From positions 3,610,001-3,674,000 of the forward strand of contig WPIO01000015.1 of NCBI GenBank assembly GCA_009760855.2: a stretch of 64,000 nucleotides of DNA, in the 5' to 3' direction. The stretch comes from Cristatella mucedo (Eukaryota > Bryozoa > Phylactolaemata > Cristatellidae). The translations under genes were made by a program, and so were the position numbers. Of this stretch, positions 36,730-52,394 are shown in pieces; the stretch's first letter is position 1; each line of letters begins with the position of its first letter. The notes below the pieces were generated by a model that was not told where the DNA came from, did not search any database, and saw nothing but the letters and a program-made list of their open reading frames with translations.

Positions 36730-38590
36730 GCTCTGCAGAAAAGAGTCACGAGGGGGATGATGAGCATGGTGGCGAAGGGTGGTTAGGGCGGTTCTCGTGC
36801 ACTGAGCCACAAGCTCACTCAGTAAGAAGTCAGTCGCAAATTTGGCTGCCACCACAGCCGGGCAGCAAGCCCTGAGCAGGCAGGCCAGCAGCTAGAACAT
36901 GAAAGTGCTTGCATTAACACCGTAAACGCTCACCGGCACAATATTACCAGAGCAGAAGCCGGCCCGGGAGGCGTGGCAAATGCAACAGCACTGCCGACGA
37001 GAATGGTGGCACAAATTGCGGAAGAAGAGTCGACAAGGAAGCAGGACAGTCGTTTGTCGATGACAGTTCCTCGGCCGACAAACTGGGCCCGGAATTGAAC
37101 TTTATCCTTTATGCCAAACCCGCCGGCAACGAGCGTGGCAATGCCTTCCTCTTAAGACTGGCATAACTTCAGACTAACCGACTTGAGACTCGGCAGCTAT
37201 AAAGGGAGTGACAGCAGGCTACCAGAGACCCGAGGTGCCACAGCCGCATTCTCACGCACTTATGCTCGCACTGATGCTCTGGCCAGCGGCGGAAAAAATG
37301 GATGCTGCCATGTGCACGACGGTGCACTGATGAACGACTAGCAAAAAAGGGCTGCGAACCCTGCCCCTAGCCCTGCCCTGCCCTGCCCTGCCGGTGAGAG
37401 AGGCTGCCGACAGGCCCAGACCGGTCTCTAAGTGACATCCGGTAATTAGCGAAATCAGAAAAATGATGCCGAGGCAGCCCGGCCAGCAGCAGCAAGAAAA
37501 TCAGCCCGGCACCATGTGCTGCTGCTCAAGAGCACGGAAGTACGTACGTAGTTCCTGTACGGAAGCCAGCTACCGAAAAAGTTAGCAAGAAGAAGCCTCC
37601 TCCACCACCACACCCCCTACCCGGGAGAAAGAGAGCAAACAATGCACAAGGGCGTTAAGAGACATGGGCCACAACTCGTGTCAACGTTACATATGGATTT
37701 TTTCCTTGGAACCCCCCCCCCCACCATCCAGCAATGGATGCTCCGACTCGTTTCTTTGGGGAAATCACGGCAGGCCGTCGTAAAATTAGACGTTGCACGC
37801 CCCGAGCTGCAGATCCGGGGGCACCAAGGCACGTCGTGCGGCAGTCACGTGCACAATCAGCTGCTGCCTCTCGGGCTTGAGCGCCAGCAGCTGATTGCTC
37901 AGCGAGTCTTGCGGCTCTCCTAGCGCTCTCGGTCGGCAACGCAGGAACTCTAATGGTACGACAACGAGGCTTCGAGGTTCGATGGAAGCATTCGGTACAG
38001 GCACGGCACCTTGGCAGCTCACCGTGGCAGTGCAGCACACCTGGCTGGTGGGGAGGTGGAGGTGGGCAGGACAACCGCGCTTGGCGGGCATTTCAGCCCT
38101 ACCAACAAAATCTGAAGGAAAAAATTCCTACGGTTGTCTAAATGATGCCCACGGAGCCGCAAGAAATTAACAAGGAGCACCCAAAGCCAAGCGACTAGCA
38201 GCTGATACTATAAGTGCTCGGATCGACAACACACTATGGGGGGGTAGACCATAGATCGGTGGACAGGCAGAGCTCGGCAGCCATGATGGTCGACCAACAC
38301 TGCCGCCACGTCCGCAGACGTGGCGAGCAGTAAGTCTGCCTAAACGGGTTGTCCTTGCCTCTGCTGCCCACATGCAAGCAGAAGCCTGCAGATGCTGCTG
38401 CCACCACTGCTGTTGCTGCAACTGCCAAAGCTACGAGCTGTACAGTTCAAAGGGCCTGACTAACCACGCGTCGAAGTAGCAGTAGGCAGCTCGGCCGGCC
38501 ACCGGCATCGACAGCAGCAAGCAGCGACGGTTAATGCATGCATGCATGGCAGCGACCACACGGCAATAGGTAGGCAGCAGCAAAGCATGG
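36730..38590. other. Unassigned region
   Basis: No gene recognised. Short CCCTG tandem units occur near 37,365-37,392. Confidence 0.35.
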
Positions 38591-38593
38591 GCC

Positions 38594-39262
<669 letters not shown>

Positions 39263-40373
39263 ACCCTCTCTAAGCCCTTAACCTCCTTAGCCGACAGACG
39301 ACCGACAGACTAGCAGATCCGGGCCTAACTCAGTAATGAAATCGGTAGCAGTGGTCTGCCGGCTGCAGCCAACGGCCAGCTCGGCTCAGCACGTGTGTGC
39401 TGTTGGCCTGGCTGACGGCACGACTGGCCTGCCACGTCGGGGGGGGGGGGGAGAGAGTAGGAGGTAAGCTACAGCACAGTGATTGTGGCCAGACTTGAAC
39501 TCACAAGGCCAAGCAGCCATTAGCAGAGTCCAGTGGTAGGAAAGCCAGCACGGCAGCACACAGCCAGCAGGGCTGCAGCAGCTGCTGAAGCAGCAGCAGC
39601 TGCAGCAGCAGCTGCAGCAGCAGAGGGCAAGTCCAGCTGCACGACTGTAGCCACCGGTTCGAGCAGCCGGTGCAGGCAGATCAGCAAGCCGAGAATAAGG
39701 CCAGCAGAGAGGTCGTCGAAAGCCTCCGGCCATTCTGGCTGCCGGCTAAGAGCAGCAGCCTAAGAGCCGGTGGCCGAGCAGACGGCAGGCAGGCAGGCAG
39801 GCATGCATGCAGGGCTAAGCTGACTCACCAGTGAAGGAGGCAGGATCGAAATATGCCGGTAGATGAGGAGGTGGCGACCTGCCATCGCTGTCCATTTTGA
39901 CAGCAGCCGGCTGATTCCACGGCTGCTTCTTCGCCAGCAGCCGCTTACGGCTCGGCAGCTCACGGCCCGAAGGTCGGGTGCCGGCGCCCGCTATTCCTGC
40001 TGACACACTATGCCTCCAGCTCCCTGCTGCTGCTCGTGAGCTCCTATAGGTGCAGCAGCGGTGGCTGCCACTGCTGCAGCCACCGACGACTTCCCAGCCA
40101 CTTCGGCACCAGCAGCGCGGGCCGGCAGGCGTTCAGCACCAGCCTGGTGGTCGGCAAAAGAGCCTGTTGGCAAAAAAAAATAAAAGAATATGGTCGTCGG
40201 GGAGCCGCAGGAGGCTGGGGGCACTGAAGGAGACTTGACTGTCGACTATTGACTCGAGCAGCTTTGTCGCAAGCAAGCTTGCGGCTGCAGCCCTGTGGTT
40301 GTTCTGCAGCAGCAGTAGCCGAAGCATGAGCATGAACGGCATGAGATTCTGCAACAGCATGCATGAGAAGCCT
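39263..40373. other. Unassigned region
   Basis: No gene recognised. Scattered GCA/CAG-rich stretches, a G run near 39,440 and GGCA units near 39,785-39,800. Confidence 0.35.
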
Positions 40374-40493
<120 letters not shown>

Positions 40494-40530
40494 ACTGAAG
40501 GCAGGGGTCACTGAAGGGGTCACTGAAGGC

Positions 40531-41303
40531 AGCCAAGCCGGAGCCAAGCCACCCAGCCACGGCAGCCGGCCAGTGGCAGCAGCAGCAGACGCTGTTGCTG
40601 CTGCTGCCACTGGCTGGAGGGCACGACGTGCAGGCAAACAACGAGCAAAGAAAGAAAGGCAGCTCTGCCACCTCCGCCCCCACCCCTGCCGGCCGCACTG
40701 AGAAAGACCGGCAGGCAGCAGCGAGGTGAAGGGCAGCCGAGGCCATGGCCAGTGGTAAGTCTTGCTTGTTCGCTGGTGTGCACCAGGGCTGACACTGCTG
40801 TCCAAGTGGCAGGCCCAGCAGCTGCTGCTGCTGCTGCAAGCATCACAGCACAGCCGACACACATTGTACAGGCACAGGTCAGAAGGTGCTGCCGCAACCC
40901 CCCCTCCCCAACCTGCCTAGTGCTCCATCACTGATGGCCAGGCAACCACAGTGATGGTAGCTTCAGGAAGGCTCGGCCAAACCAGCTGCTGGCAGACAGC
41001 AGGCATGTCCGAAAGCTAGCAAACGATGGCCCACCGAAGGCCACATGACCACCGTGCCGAGGAAGGACAGCTTCGCCAACCTGGCTCATATGAACTCGAG
41101 CTATCAGATGGAAAGGAGCATGGACATGGGCTAATGCAAGCAGACAATGCTCTGCAGGCGATGCCTCCTCCTTCTTCCCTTCTCTCAGCTTCTAATCAGC
41201 CACTACCAGCAGCTTGGCTAGAGCTGGAAGCTTGTCCTCTTCAGCAGTAGATCACAGGGGGTCAACCACTTGCACCAAAGACTCCTCAACAGATCGGGGA
41301 GCT
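40531..41303. other. Unassigned region
   Basis: No gene recognised. Confidence 0.35.
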
Positions 41304-41483
41304 AGCCTCTCTCTCTCATTCACCCTCTTTCTCTCTTTTCTCTCTCTCTCTCTCACCCCCTCTCTATCTCTCCCAGCCTCTCTCTCTCTCTCTCTTTTCT
41401 CATCCCCTCACCCTCTCTCCCTCTTAATCTCTATATCTCTTCTTTCTCTTTTTTTTCTTTCTGTATTTGTCTCTCCTCTATCT

Positions 41484-41545
<62 letters not shown>

Positions 41546-41614
41546 CTCTCCCTCTCTCTCTCTCTCTCTACTCTCTCCTCTCTCCTCCCCTTCTCTCTCT
41601 CCTCTCTCTCTCCC

Positions 41615-41676
<62 letters not shown>

Positions 41677-41692
41677 TCTCTCTCTCTCTCCC

Positions 41693-41728
<36 letters not shown>

Positions 41729-41855
41729 CTCCCCTTCTCTCTCTCCTCTCTCTCCCCTCTCTCTCCTCTCTCTCTCTACTCTTTCCTCTCTCTCTCTCCT
41801 CTCTCTCTCTCCTCTCTCTCTCCTCTCTCTCTCTCCATCTTCCTCTCATTGTCTT
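41304..41855. repeat. (CT)n compound array with CCCCT interruptions
   Basis: About 550 bases of pyrimidines on plus with frequent TCCCC and TCTCTCCT interruptions. Confidence 0.95.
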
Positions 41856-43578
<1,723 letters not shown>

Positions 43579-43865
43579 TCTCCCCCACCTAGAGCAGTTA
43601 GAGGTTTACCCGAATAGTTCAATCTAAGTCATGCTAACTCTCAATCTCTGCTCTATCAGCATCGGCCATATTTTCCACGAAGCCCCATCAATCCAGAGAA
43701 AAGTTCTCAACCAGGCTAACCCAAGCCAGGTCCAACACTAACAGAAACAAAAATTTGAATATTCGGTGCTCAACCACTGCCAACAAGGACACTCACCTAG
43801 CCGACATCACACGAAGCTACGATTTTTAGCTACGATTTATCAATCTACTGCATGAAAATCCAGGT

Positions 43866-43912
43866 GTAGGTAGGTAGGTAGGTAGGTAGGTAGATAGGTA
43901 GGTAGGTAGGTT
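43866..43912. repeat. (GGTA)n microsatellite
   Basis: About eleven GGTA units with one GATA. Confidence 0.95.
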
Positions 43913-44335
43913 CTACCACACGGTCGGTCGCTGATTCACAACCTCAAGACAAATTGAAAGCAGCCACCGAGCAGGCTGCTCGCTAGCTCGTCAATCTCTG
44001 TCACTCTCCGAAAAGCCATGCCAACAGAGTATTATGTAATGCATAAGAGCCCAAAAATCCACAGGAGCATTCGATGTGCATGCAAATTGTGGGCAACAAT
44101 ATACATCACAAACAGGCAGACCTACAAACGTGCCACATAAATATGTATATACACACACGTGCACATGCATGCACTTTCTTTTTTTACACACGCACTTCCA
44201 TCTCTTTCAACCAACTACACCCGACAACAGCAACCGATGCCCAAAATTGTGTACTGAACGTGTTTAAGCCATCCTTCAATGTGACCGGGCGAGATAACTC
44301 ATAAATGCCTGCAGTAAATAAAGAAGAAAAGATAA

Positions 44336-44374
44336 ACACACCCGCCCCCAAAACCTGTTTGGGGGCAGGTGTGT
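44336..44374. other. Stem-loop, 17-base arms
   Basis: ACACACCCGCCCCCAAA pairs with TTTGGGGGCAGGTGTGT across a 5-base loop (ACCTG), with one mismatch. Confidence 0.85.
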
Positions 44375-44833
44375 CATTTGAGTTGAGCACAGCCCAAGAG
44401 AGGCTATGTCGAAAGCAGCCCTTTAGAAACACGTGGGCCGTGAATTTAAAGTTCAGCTAAAAAAGTGGGCTGCCATCGGAACTGGGTTCGTCGGGAGCAG
44501 CTTCAGCGCACGAGCAGCTAGGGCTTAATAGAGAGATCGGAGCAGTCCGAGCTCGAATCCGCAGAAGCAACAGTGGGACCAAACCAGTGCTCCCTCTGCG
44601 CCGTTGCTGCTCTCTGCTTTACGCAAGCGAACAAAAATGTTCGGGCGGCACTGAAGCCTGAGCGCACCTCCATTCCGTGGCGTCCATCACAGCTACCTTT
44701 TCCCAACGCCACAGGCAGCTGCTTCCGTGATGCTTCCTCGAATGCATCGCTCATTCATTCAACCGTGCTTATGGCTTCTCATTTGTCATTGTGGATAATG
44801 CAGGGTCCGCTTTCCATCGTACCACCCACCCAC

Positions 44834-45142
<309 letters not shown>

Positions 45143-45545
45143 ATTCAGGTTGCTCCAAAGCCTGGAGCTCTCTACCGACCGATATCGTGCCATCCCCTGA
45201 CTAGATGACATTTAAAGAGGAAGCTAAAAACCTCATGGTTCCTTGAAGCCTTGCTTTGCTGCGTCCACGCGAACTGCCCTCTATGTCCTCGGGCTTTCGG
45301 ATATTGGATGTTACATTGGATGTTACCCACAAGACAAGCTTCCTTATCAGCATATGTGGAAAAATGCCTAGACCGAGATTTAGTTCTCTTAGGGCACTAT
45401 GTATAAACACTTTATCTACCGCTAGGCATTACATCTTCCTTTACAGCCTATATTTAAAGTGCCTAGAAAGAGACTAAGTTCTCTGAGGGTGCTATATATC
45501 TGTACTATTATTATCATTATTAATACTATTATTATTACCATTCCT
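45143..45545 (+). mobile_element. Family-A LINE 3' fragment with doubled tail
   Basis: KAWSSLPTDIVPS and a decayed MTFKEEAKN mark the reverse transcriptase C-terminus. Two successive copies of the 3' motif follow: ATGCCTAGACCGAGATTTAG with GGGCACTATGTATAAA (about 45,364-45,415), then AAGTGCCTAGAAAGAGACTA with GGGTGCTATATATC and ATT units (45,458-45,545). One copy may have inserted beside the other. Confidence 0.75.
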
Positions 45546-46019
45546 ATTGTCGCTCGTTTGAGGGCAACCAACGGTGCAGCTGATGCAGCTGCATCGAGTG
45601 GCACATGCTTAACCAGCACAGCAGCTTATACTCAGTACTGCAGCTGCTGCGATAATGGCTGCAGCACTAATGGCTGCAGAGAGCACAGTACTAGCAGTGC
45701 ATCGACTACTGTCGATCCTGTCACCCACTTTTAGTGTGTTCCCTCCGGTTCTGTTCCACCCCCCTCCTCCTATCTATCTGAAATATTCATTGCCTCAGGC
45801 TACCAGTCGTACCACATGCTCCTCTGACTCAGGTCAGGTTTAGCAGGTGCTGCTAAACAACCACAAATCCTTTGGAGGCCGTGACCGTGAGTTCCTACGC
45901 CCCTTCCAAGCTTGGATCTTACCGACAGAGCGCAGCGACAGATGGATCCCCTGGCTGGAGAACATAACACCAACACTCAAAATCCACCTGCTGCTCAGGT
46001 TTTGCTCCGGCGCTGCGAA

Positions 46020-46135
46020 CGCGCCTTCGGTCATAAGAGCTAAGAAGCATGTGTACAGTACCTGTAAAGAGGATTTAGTTCTAAGGGCTTGACAGGAATG
46101 CTGCTTTATTATCATTATTATGATAATCATTAATA
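46020..46135 (+). mobile_element. Family-A-like tail
   Basis: GTACCTGTAAAGAGGATTTA, GTTCTAAGGGCTTG and ATT/ATC units resemble the family-A end but are diverged. Confidence 0.5.
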
Positions 46136-47567
46136 GCAGTTGCAGCCTTAATCGCCTCGGTGAAGGAGACTCCACCTGCACCGGCCATGCCAGAGTCGAC
46201 GTGCGCGAGCAATCACATCAGCCATCGTTTCATCTGCCCACTCACCTCTTCCACACAACTCTTCACTCAACTCTTCCACACAACTCTTCTTTCGGCTGCT
46301 CGCCCTTCACGACCCGTGACGTGTCGTTGGTTCGAGACCTGCAGTGGGCGATCCTTTGTAGTCAACTGCAAGTGGCAGTGGTGAAAGTCGTCGAAGCTCT
46401 TCTGCCGCTATATAAACGAGGCCGCTCTATCATCCTTTCCTTTCTCTCCTCCTCAACACTAGGCCAATCGCATAAGTCAAATTTCCCAGCACTGACACGA
46501 CTCTGTAGGGATCAACATTCTTGACGGGTTGCGTTTCGGTTGTGGCTCACGACTAGTGTGGATTATGAGGACAATCCAGGCAGGCAGTTAAAAGGTTTAT
46601 CCGGCCGGCATGCCGGCTGCCTCACTCACGCTGCTAGCAGCTCCACTGCTGCCTGTCGGTGCATTGTCTGAGGTGTCTTCCCTTGTTTTCCTCGGCAGCT
46701 CTCCGGTGGCTCATTCTCGGCATGCATGCATGACTTCCGCCTGTGCGGCATGCATACATAACTTCCACACGGCATCCCCTGCGACTAGCGGACGTCCTAG
46801 TATATATAGCGCTGCTTGCGGCCAGTCAGCTGCAAAGCGTGGCCAAGTACGGCGGCAGGTGCCCCGGCTACCCAGAAGTGAAACCGTCAGTCTGTGTCGG
46901 TCTCCGGCAGCAATACTGCTCTCGACTTGGCTTTATGCCGGTGCAGTACGGTCAAGGGGGGGCCGGTGTCTCAGCTTAATTATTCGTGGAAGCATGACAA
47001 AGACGCACCAGTGGACTTTCCTAGTAGGACTTGACCTTGGCCTTCCAGAGCCGGTCCGACGTGAGGTGCTCCGACGACTTCCGCCTCCCGCCCTCGCTGC
47101 TCGGTACGACCGAGCAAGCAGCGAGTGGGCAGTGACAGTGGGGGCCCTCAGGACGGGGGGGGGGCCACGGCAGCAGCCGCAGCCACTAACATCGAGGCCT
47201 CTGTGTGGAAGTGAGCAGAAGCAGCTGCTACAACCGCCAGCTGCTGCTGCAGGCAGCACCCCCAACTACGGGCTGCGGCTGCTGCCTGTCCGTGCCCGCC
47301 TGCCCACCTAACTGCGCAGTGAATTGTACCTTCGGGCTGCCCTTGCTTGGGCCATCGGTGACGACTGCACTGTGGGTGTTGCTTCAGAATCTATGAGGAG
47401 GATTTGAAACCACTAAAATTCGACACTGTAAAAATGTAAGGTTATTCATTGATATGGAGGCATTCCTTACAGGTGGCTTCGACGACGGTCACTGCCAGGG
47501 TGAACCAAGAGCCCCGCCCCCTGCTTCCGTTTGGCGCCGTGCCCAGTCAAAAAATGAGGTTACCTGC
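46136..47567. other. Unassigned region
   Basis: No gene recognised. A short direct repeat of AACTCTTCCACACAACTCTTC-type units lies near 46,246-46,290. Confidence 0.35.
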
Positions 47568-47720
47568 CTGATCTAACAGCCTCATTTGTATAGTGGCAGA
47601 AGAGAGCCCTGACGGCTGCCGAACCACCTCTGCTTGCAGTGGGCAACAAAGGATCACAGGCTGCAGCATGACTCGCGCACGCACGTTACCTCTGGGGCTA
47701 AGACCCAGGGGCCACCCCCA
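47568..47720 (+). repeat. Dispersed repeat R3, copy 3
   Basis: CTAACAGCCTCATTTGTATA, GCCCTGACGGCTGCCG, GTGGGCAACAAAGGATCACA and GGCTGCAGCATGACTCG follow the R3 order. It is the most diverged copy. Confidence 0.55.
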
Positions 47721-48080
47721 GCAGCACGCACAGCGACACCATGCTCCATACAGCAGCAGCAAGCAGCCGAGCGATTGCGTGCGTTGCAGTAAGAGAGCCC
47801 CCTGCCAGGGTACCAGGGGTCGCGGCACTAAGTGAGAGGCTGGGCTTTGATGCAGATCTATGCAGAGCAAAATTCCTCAAGCCTCTTCTCCTCCTCCCAT
47901 CTCGTCCAATCCAGTCCAGTCCGTCTGCAGTGCCTCGCCACGGACCGCGCATTTACGCGCATCAGCTGCAGCTTGCAACCACAACTCTCAGCTCTCCTGT
48001 CGAGTCGTCGGGTCTCTGACGAAATTCTCCGTTGAAGGGAAGCGCTCTCACCGAAACACGGCTGCAACTTGCACAGATGT

Positions 48081-48425
<345 letters not shown>

Positions 48426-49854
48426 TAAGACGGCCAGTTTGCCGCCTACGGCGTCGGCTCCACAGCGAGCTGCTAAAGTGAGCCTGAGCGACCTGAACTT
48501 TGAGATCCTGAGCGACCTGAGCTTGAGATGTGCATCTCGTGCATCGTGCCTCCCGCTACTCTTCCATCCGTCTGCGTCACTCTTTCTCCTACGTCTCGCT
48601 ATCGCTCAGGCTTCTCAGGGTTCTACGGCTAACTTGCTAGAATGCCGGCCGACCGACCGGCGCTGTTGAGGCGCCTTCGTGGCATTACTACAGACGGAAG
48701 CGTGCATTTCTCGTCGCCTGGGAAACTGAAAATACACCAGCCAGCCTTGGTGGCTCAGTGCACAATTGCATCACAGGGGACAGCAGCCGGCCCCCTCTGC
48801 CCCATCGGTCACTGCCTGTTGATTCTGGTATTGGGTGCAGCAGGTGAGAGTGCTGGGAGTGGCTCCAGTTCGAGTCTCACAACTACCCCATTTCTTCTGC
48901 AGTATAGCTCTCCTTCCTTCAACTGCCTCGCCTGCTAATGCAGCCTTGCTCCCGAGAGCTCGCAGACGAAGTGCAGCACCTTCAAGTCACAGTCGGGCTT
49001 ACACAGTTCACAGTTGGGCACGGCTTGCTCGTCCGGCTTTCGTGCCAGAAAGACCCATGGCCACGTGGGTTCGAGTGCAGCCGAGAGGGCAGGTGCGATT
49101 CTTCATTGCTTGCTGCATGCAGGCTGTCGAGCTGCAGCAGCCTGTCTGTTGCTACATAAACAAAGCTGCTAAATCAGCTAACCTTAGCCTCAGTCATGCA
49201 TTCGCAGGAAGTCGCTCAGGCTTCGAGTAAACCACAGAAAACTCTCTGGCCAACTAACTCCTAGAGCCGCTTCTGAAATGGCTGCCATTTTCGAAGGATA
49301 TCAGCACCACCATTAGAACGTACGGTTACGTAAGAATCTCTTCGAGCACCAAGTAACAGCCTATCTAAAACCCTATCTGAGTCAGGAATCGTCGAGACTG
49401 TTTCGAGCATTTGCTCAGTTACAATCAATGGTTTAAAGCAAGCTATTTTGCAGATGCAAAGCTACAGGCCATGCAAGGTTCGTACTGCTGCTAGAAATCG
49501 ATGAAATAAAAACGATAAAAAGAAAAATCCTTCAGGTCGCTTTCTGATAAGCAATTAACTTATAAAGGCCTGCAAACAGTTTCCAAGTTCTTGACTCGGT
49601 TGTGCCAAATGCAGATATCAAAATTAAGCTTCCGGCACATAATCACAACGAAAACTGTTTAATACCTGCATATCACTGCTGTTTGGGCTTCTCAGCTGCT
49701 GCCGATACTTACATAACAGTTTTATAAGGTCCTGCAAGAGTCTTATTATACCAGAAAATGTGGTCGTGTAGTCTCAGTCTACATGCACCACCAACGTCTA
49801 GCATAGCTTCGAACCATGTCTGGCTTACGTCTGTGCATGCCCAAAGCTGGTTAA
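48426..49854. other. Unassigned region
   Basis: No gene recognised; turns AT-richer to the right of 49,250. Confidence 0.35.
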
Positions 49855-49940
49855 TATAATAATAATAATAACAACTCTCGCACAGCACCCTAAGAGAACC
49901 TAATATCTATACGGGTGCTGTACAGCTTGTTGTGAGAGAA
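49855..49940 (-). mobile_element. Family-A SINE-like tail
   Basis: On the minus strand, ATAGATATTAGGTTCTCTTA, GGGTGCTGTGCGAG and an ATT-type tail. Confidence 0.65.
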
Positions 49941-51130
49941 GCACTAACTAAGGCTTAAGGATAAACAAGAATCGTGACTAGACAAGCACGCAAAGCAAGC
50001 AAAGGGCACTCAGGCATGCTGCCGGTTAGCAGGATCATGGCTAATAGCGATGCACCTGAATCGTGCACAGTTAAGCACTCGAAGTACACAGGAAAGAATA
50101 CATGTTCCTGGTGCACCCGAACTTAGTCACGGCATGCAGTTTCTGAACACACGAGCGCTGAAAGGAAATTCACTCGGATGGAGCAAAGACTGTGAGGATC
50201 GGTCAGGTTTTTAACCTTCCTGTTGAATGTCATTCCACTCAATAGGAGCCGAGTCTGCGATAGAGTCAGGAGAGCCTGCGCTAATGGCGCCAGAACAACG
50301 AGAAGCTGCCGGATGTGAAGCTAACTCAAGACTTCGTGTACACACCCCCCTGCACCGAGAGAGTGGAGCTGGAGCTGAAAGCGACTGGGCTTTGATCTTG
50401 GAAGTCGATACGCTGTGCTCGATGGGCAGCCAGTGCCGACTGGTGAGAGGTGGTCTATTGTGGCAGCTCTATCAAAGATGGGACCATTCCACAACCAATG
50501 CCTGACGCAAGGTAGTCAAGACTCGGCTGTCTTTTTTTTTTATCTACGGGCCCGCTTGGCAGAGGCCACTCTATCCGACCTACATCGCAGCAGCGTTCTG
50601 GCAGCATCTCCTGCCGAAAACTATCGAGCGAAACCTGAAACTTGGCTTCCGAACCCGAACCTGAACGGCGCCGGAAAAAATCGCTCGGATGTTTGAGCGC
50701 CAAATAGATAGGCCAGAAACCGAGGTTACAGCGTGCTGCAGTGGCAACAACTATCGCTCCCTACCACTAATAATCCCCTGCCTTCGGGTAGCACTTTTCA
50801 GGCGTCGATTTCGTAAAACTCTTGCAACGTCACAGGGGCATTTGCCTAGATTTCCCGTGAGCTCGCCGATCTTGTTCGCCGATCGTTCGGGCTAGCTGTC
50901 TGTCTGTGCCTGAGCGAGGCGGAAGCAGATGCTGCAGGCGACAGGAGGTCCGAGGCTGCAGGCAGCACAGGAAAGGCGATGGACGGGAAGGACAAAGGAC
51001 GGGGGGGGGGATGGGGCAGGGGGATGGCGGTGACCAGACGAGCACCTTTAGGCCCGCCTGACGAGCCAATTCAGTCGCAGCACGAGCACCTGTGGGCCTC
51101 GACTACCCGTGCAGCCAGCGGCTTCTGCAG

Positions 51131-51131
<1 letters not shown>

Positions 51132-51167
<36 letters not shown>
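51132..51167. repeat. Poly-G tract, 36 bases
   Basis: Thirty-six consecutive G on plus, at the edge of the CpG-rich block. Confidence 0.95.
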
Positions 51168-51168
<1 letters not shown>

Positions 51169-52364
51169 GGCAGACGAGGGGCGATAGATGTTCCGGCCAT
51201 TGCAGTGCTGCTAGTCAACCGGACCACGACCACGGCCGGCTGACGTGCATCGGAGCATCGCCGGCTGACGGAGGAGCAGCCAGCCAACGACTGGAGTGGA
51301 TGCTATTACGTTACGCCTCCCTTTGCACCTACTCGGAAGGTACCGACGCACTACGCCCCCGACCGCGGCTGCCTGCCTGCCACCCACCCACCCACCACCA
51401 CCACCGACGAAGTCCTGGTCTACTCGGACGGAATCGCTCGGCGTCCGGCTGCAGCAAAGACTACTGCGCCAGCGCCGCCCACCCGAAAAGGACGCCAGCT
51501 GCCGCCACCACCTCCTCCTCCGTCTGCCTTGCTTACGTACCTACAGTGCATCGCGGCAAAACAGAAGAAGGCACCGACGTAACGAGAGGCAGAGGCACCG
51601 CCCGCGCTCGAACAGCGCCTCTGCTGCCGCCAGCCAGCTAGCCCAGCCCAGCCCAGCCCAGCCCAGCCACCAGTGCTGCGAGAGTCACCCGGTGCCCCGG
51701 CCAAGGTGGCTGGCAGGCTGGCTGGCTCGCTGGCCTTTCACGGGCGCTAGCCCACCCGCCTGCCGCGCCACCGCTCCTCATCCGATGCCTGCGGCGTGCC
51801 GACCTCTAGCCACATCATCCTACCATAAAGCGCGGCTGGCGGCTGCCGCCGCCGAGTCGCCCGCACGCAGGAAGGAATCCATTACCCGTGGAGCGCAGCG
51901 GAGGCCCGACAGCCACCGCCCGCTAATGCAAATGCAGGACGAGCGGGTTCTCGGCGGTACGAGCACGTACCGCCGGAGCCGCCGCGGCTCCGGCTCGGTT
52001 GGCAGTTTCGCGGCACGTCACGCGACAAAATTATACCACCGACCGACTCTCTAGGTCTCTCGGTCGGCGGGCACGGCCTTGCGTCGCGTCCTGTGAGAGC
52101 CCCCCTCACCTCGTCATCCAAAGGGGCGAGCTGAGATGAACGCCACAACCACCCCCTCTCCAGCGGCGCCCCGTCCCCCCCCCCCGCCGCCGGCGTGGGC
52201 CGTGAGCACCCGACGGCCCGACGGCGGCAAAAGAGGCGCCGCCGCCGCTACTCGCGTGCTCGCGCTAGCTACGACGGCGCGCGGCACGCTAGTGCGAGGA
52301 CCGAAACACATGACCCATTTCACCGACGGCGATGGCGAACGCCGCGTCGATAAGGCGAGCGCGA

Positions 52365-52394
52365 GACGGTCGGGCGGCGCATCGCCCGACCGTC
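52365..52394. other. Perfect hairpin, 12-base arms
   Basis: GACGGTCGGGCG and CGCCCGACCGTC are separated by GCGCAT, within the CpG-rich block. Confidence 0.9.
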
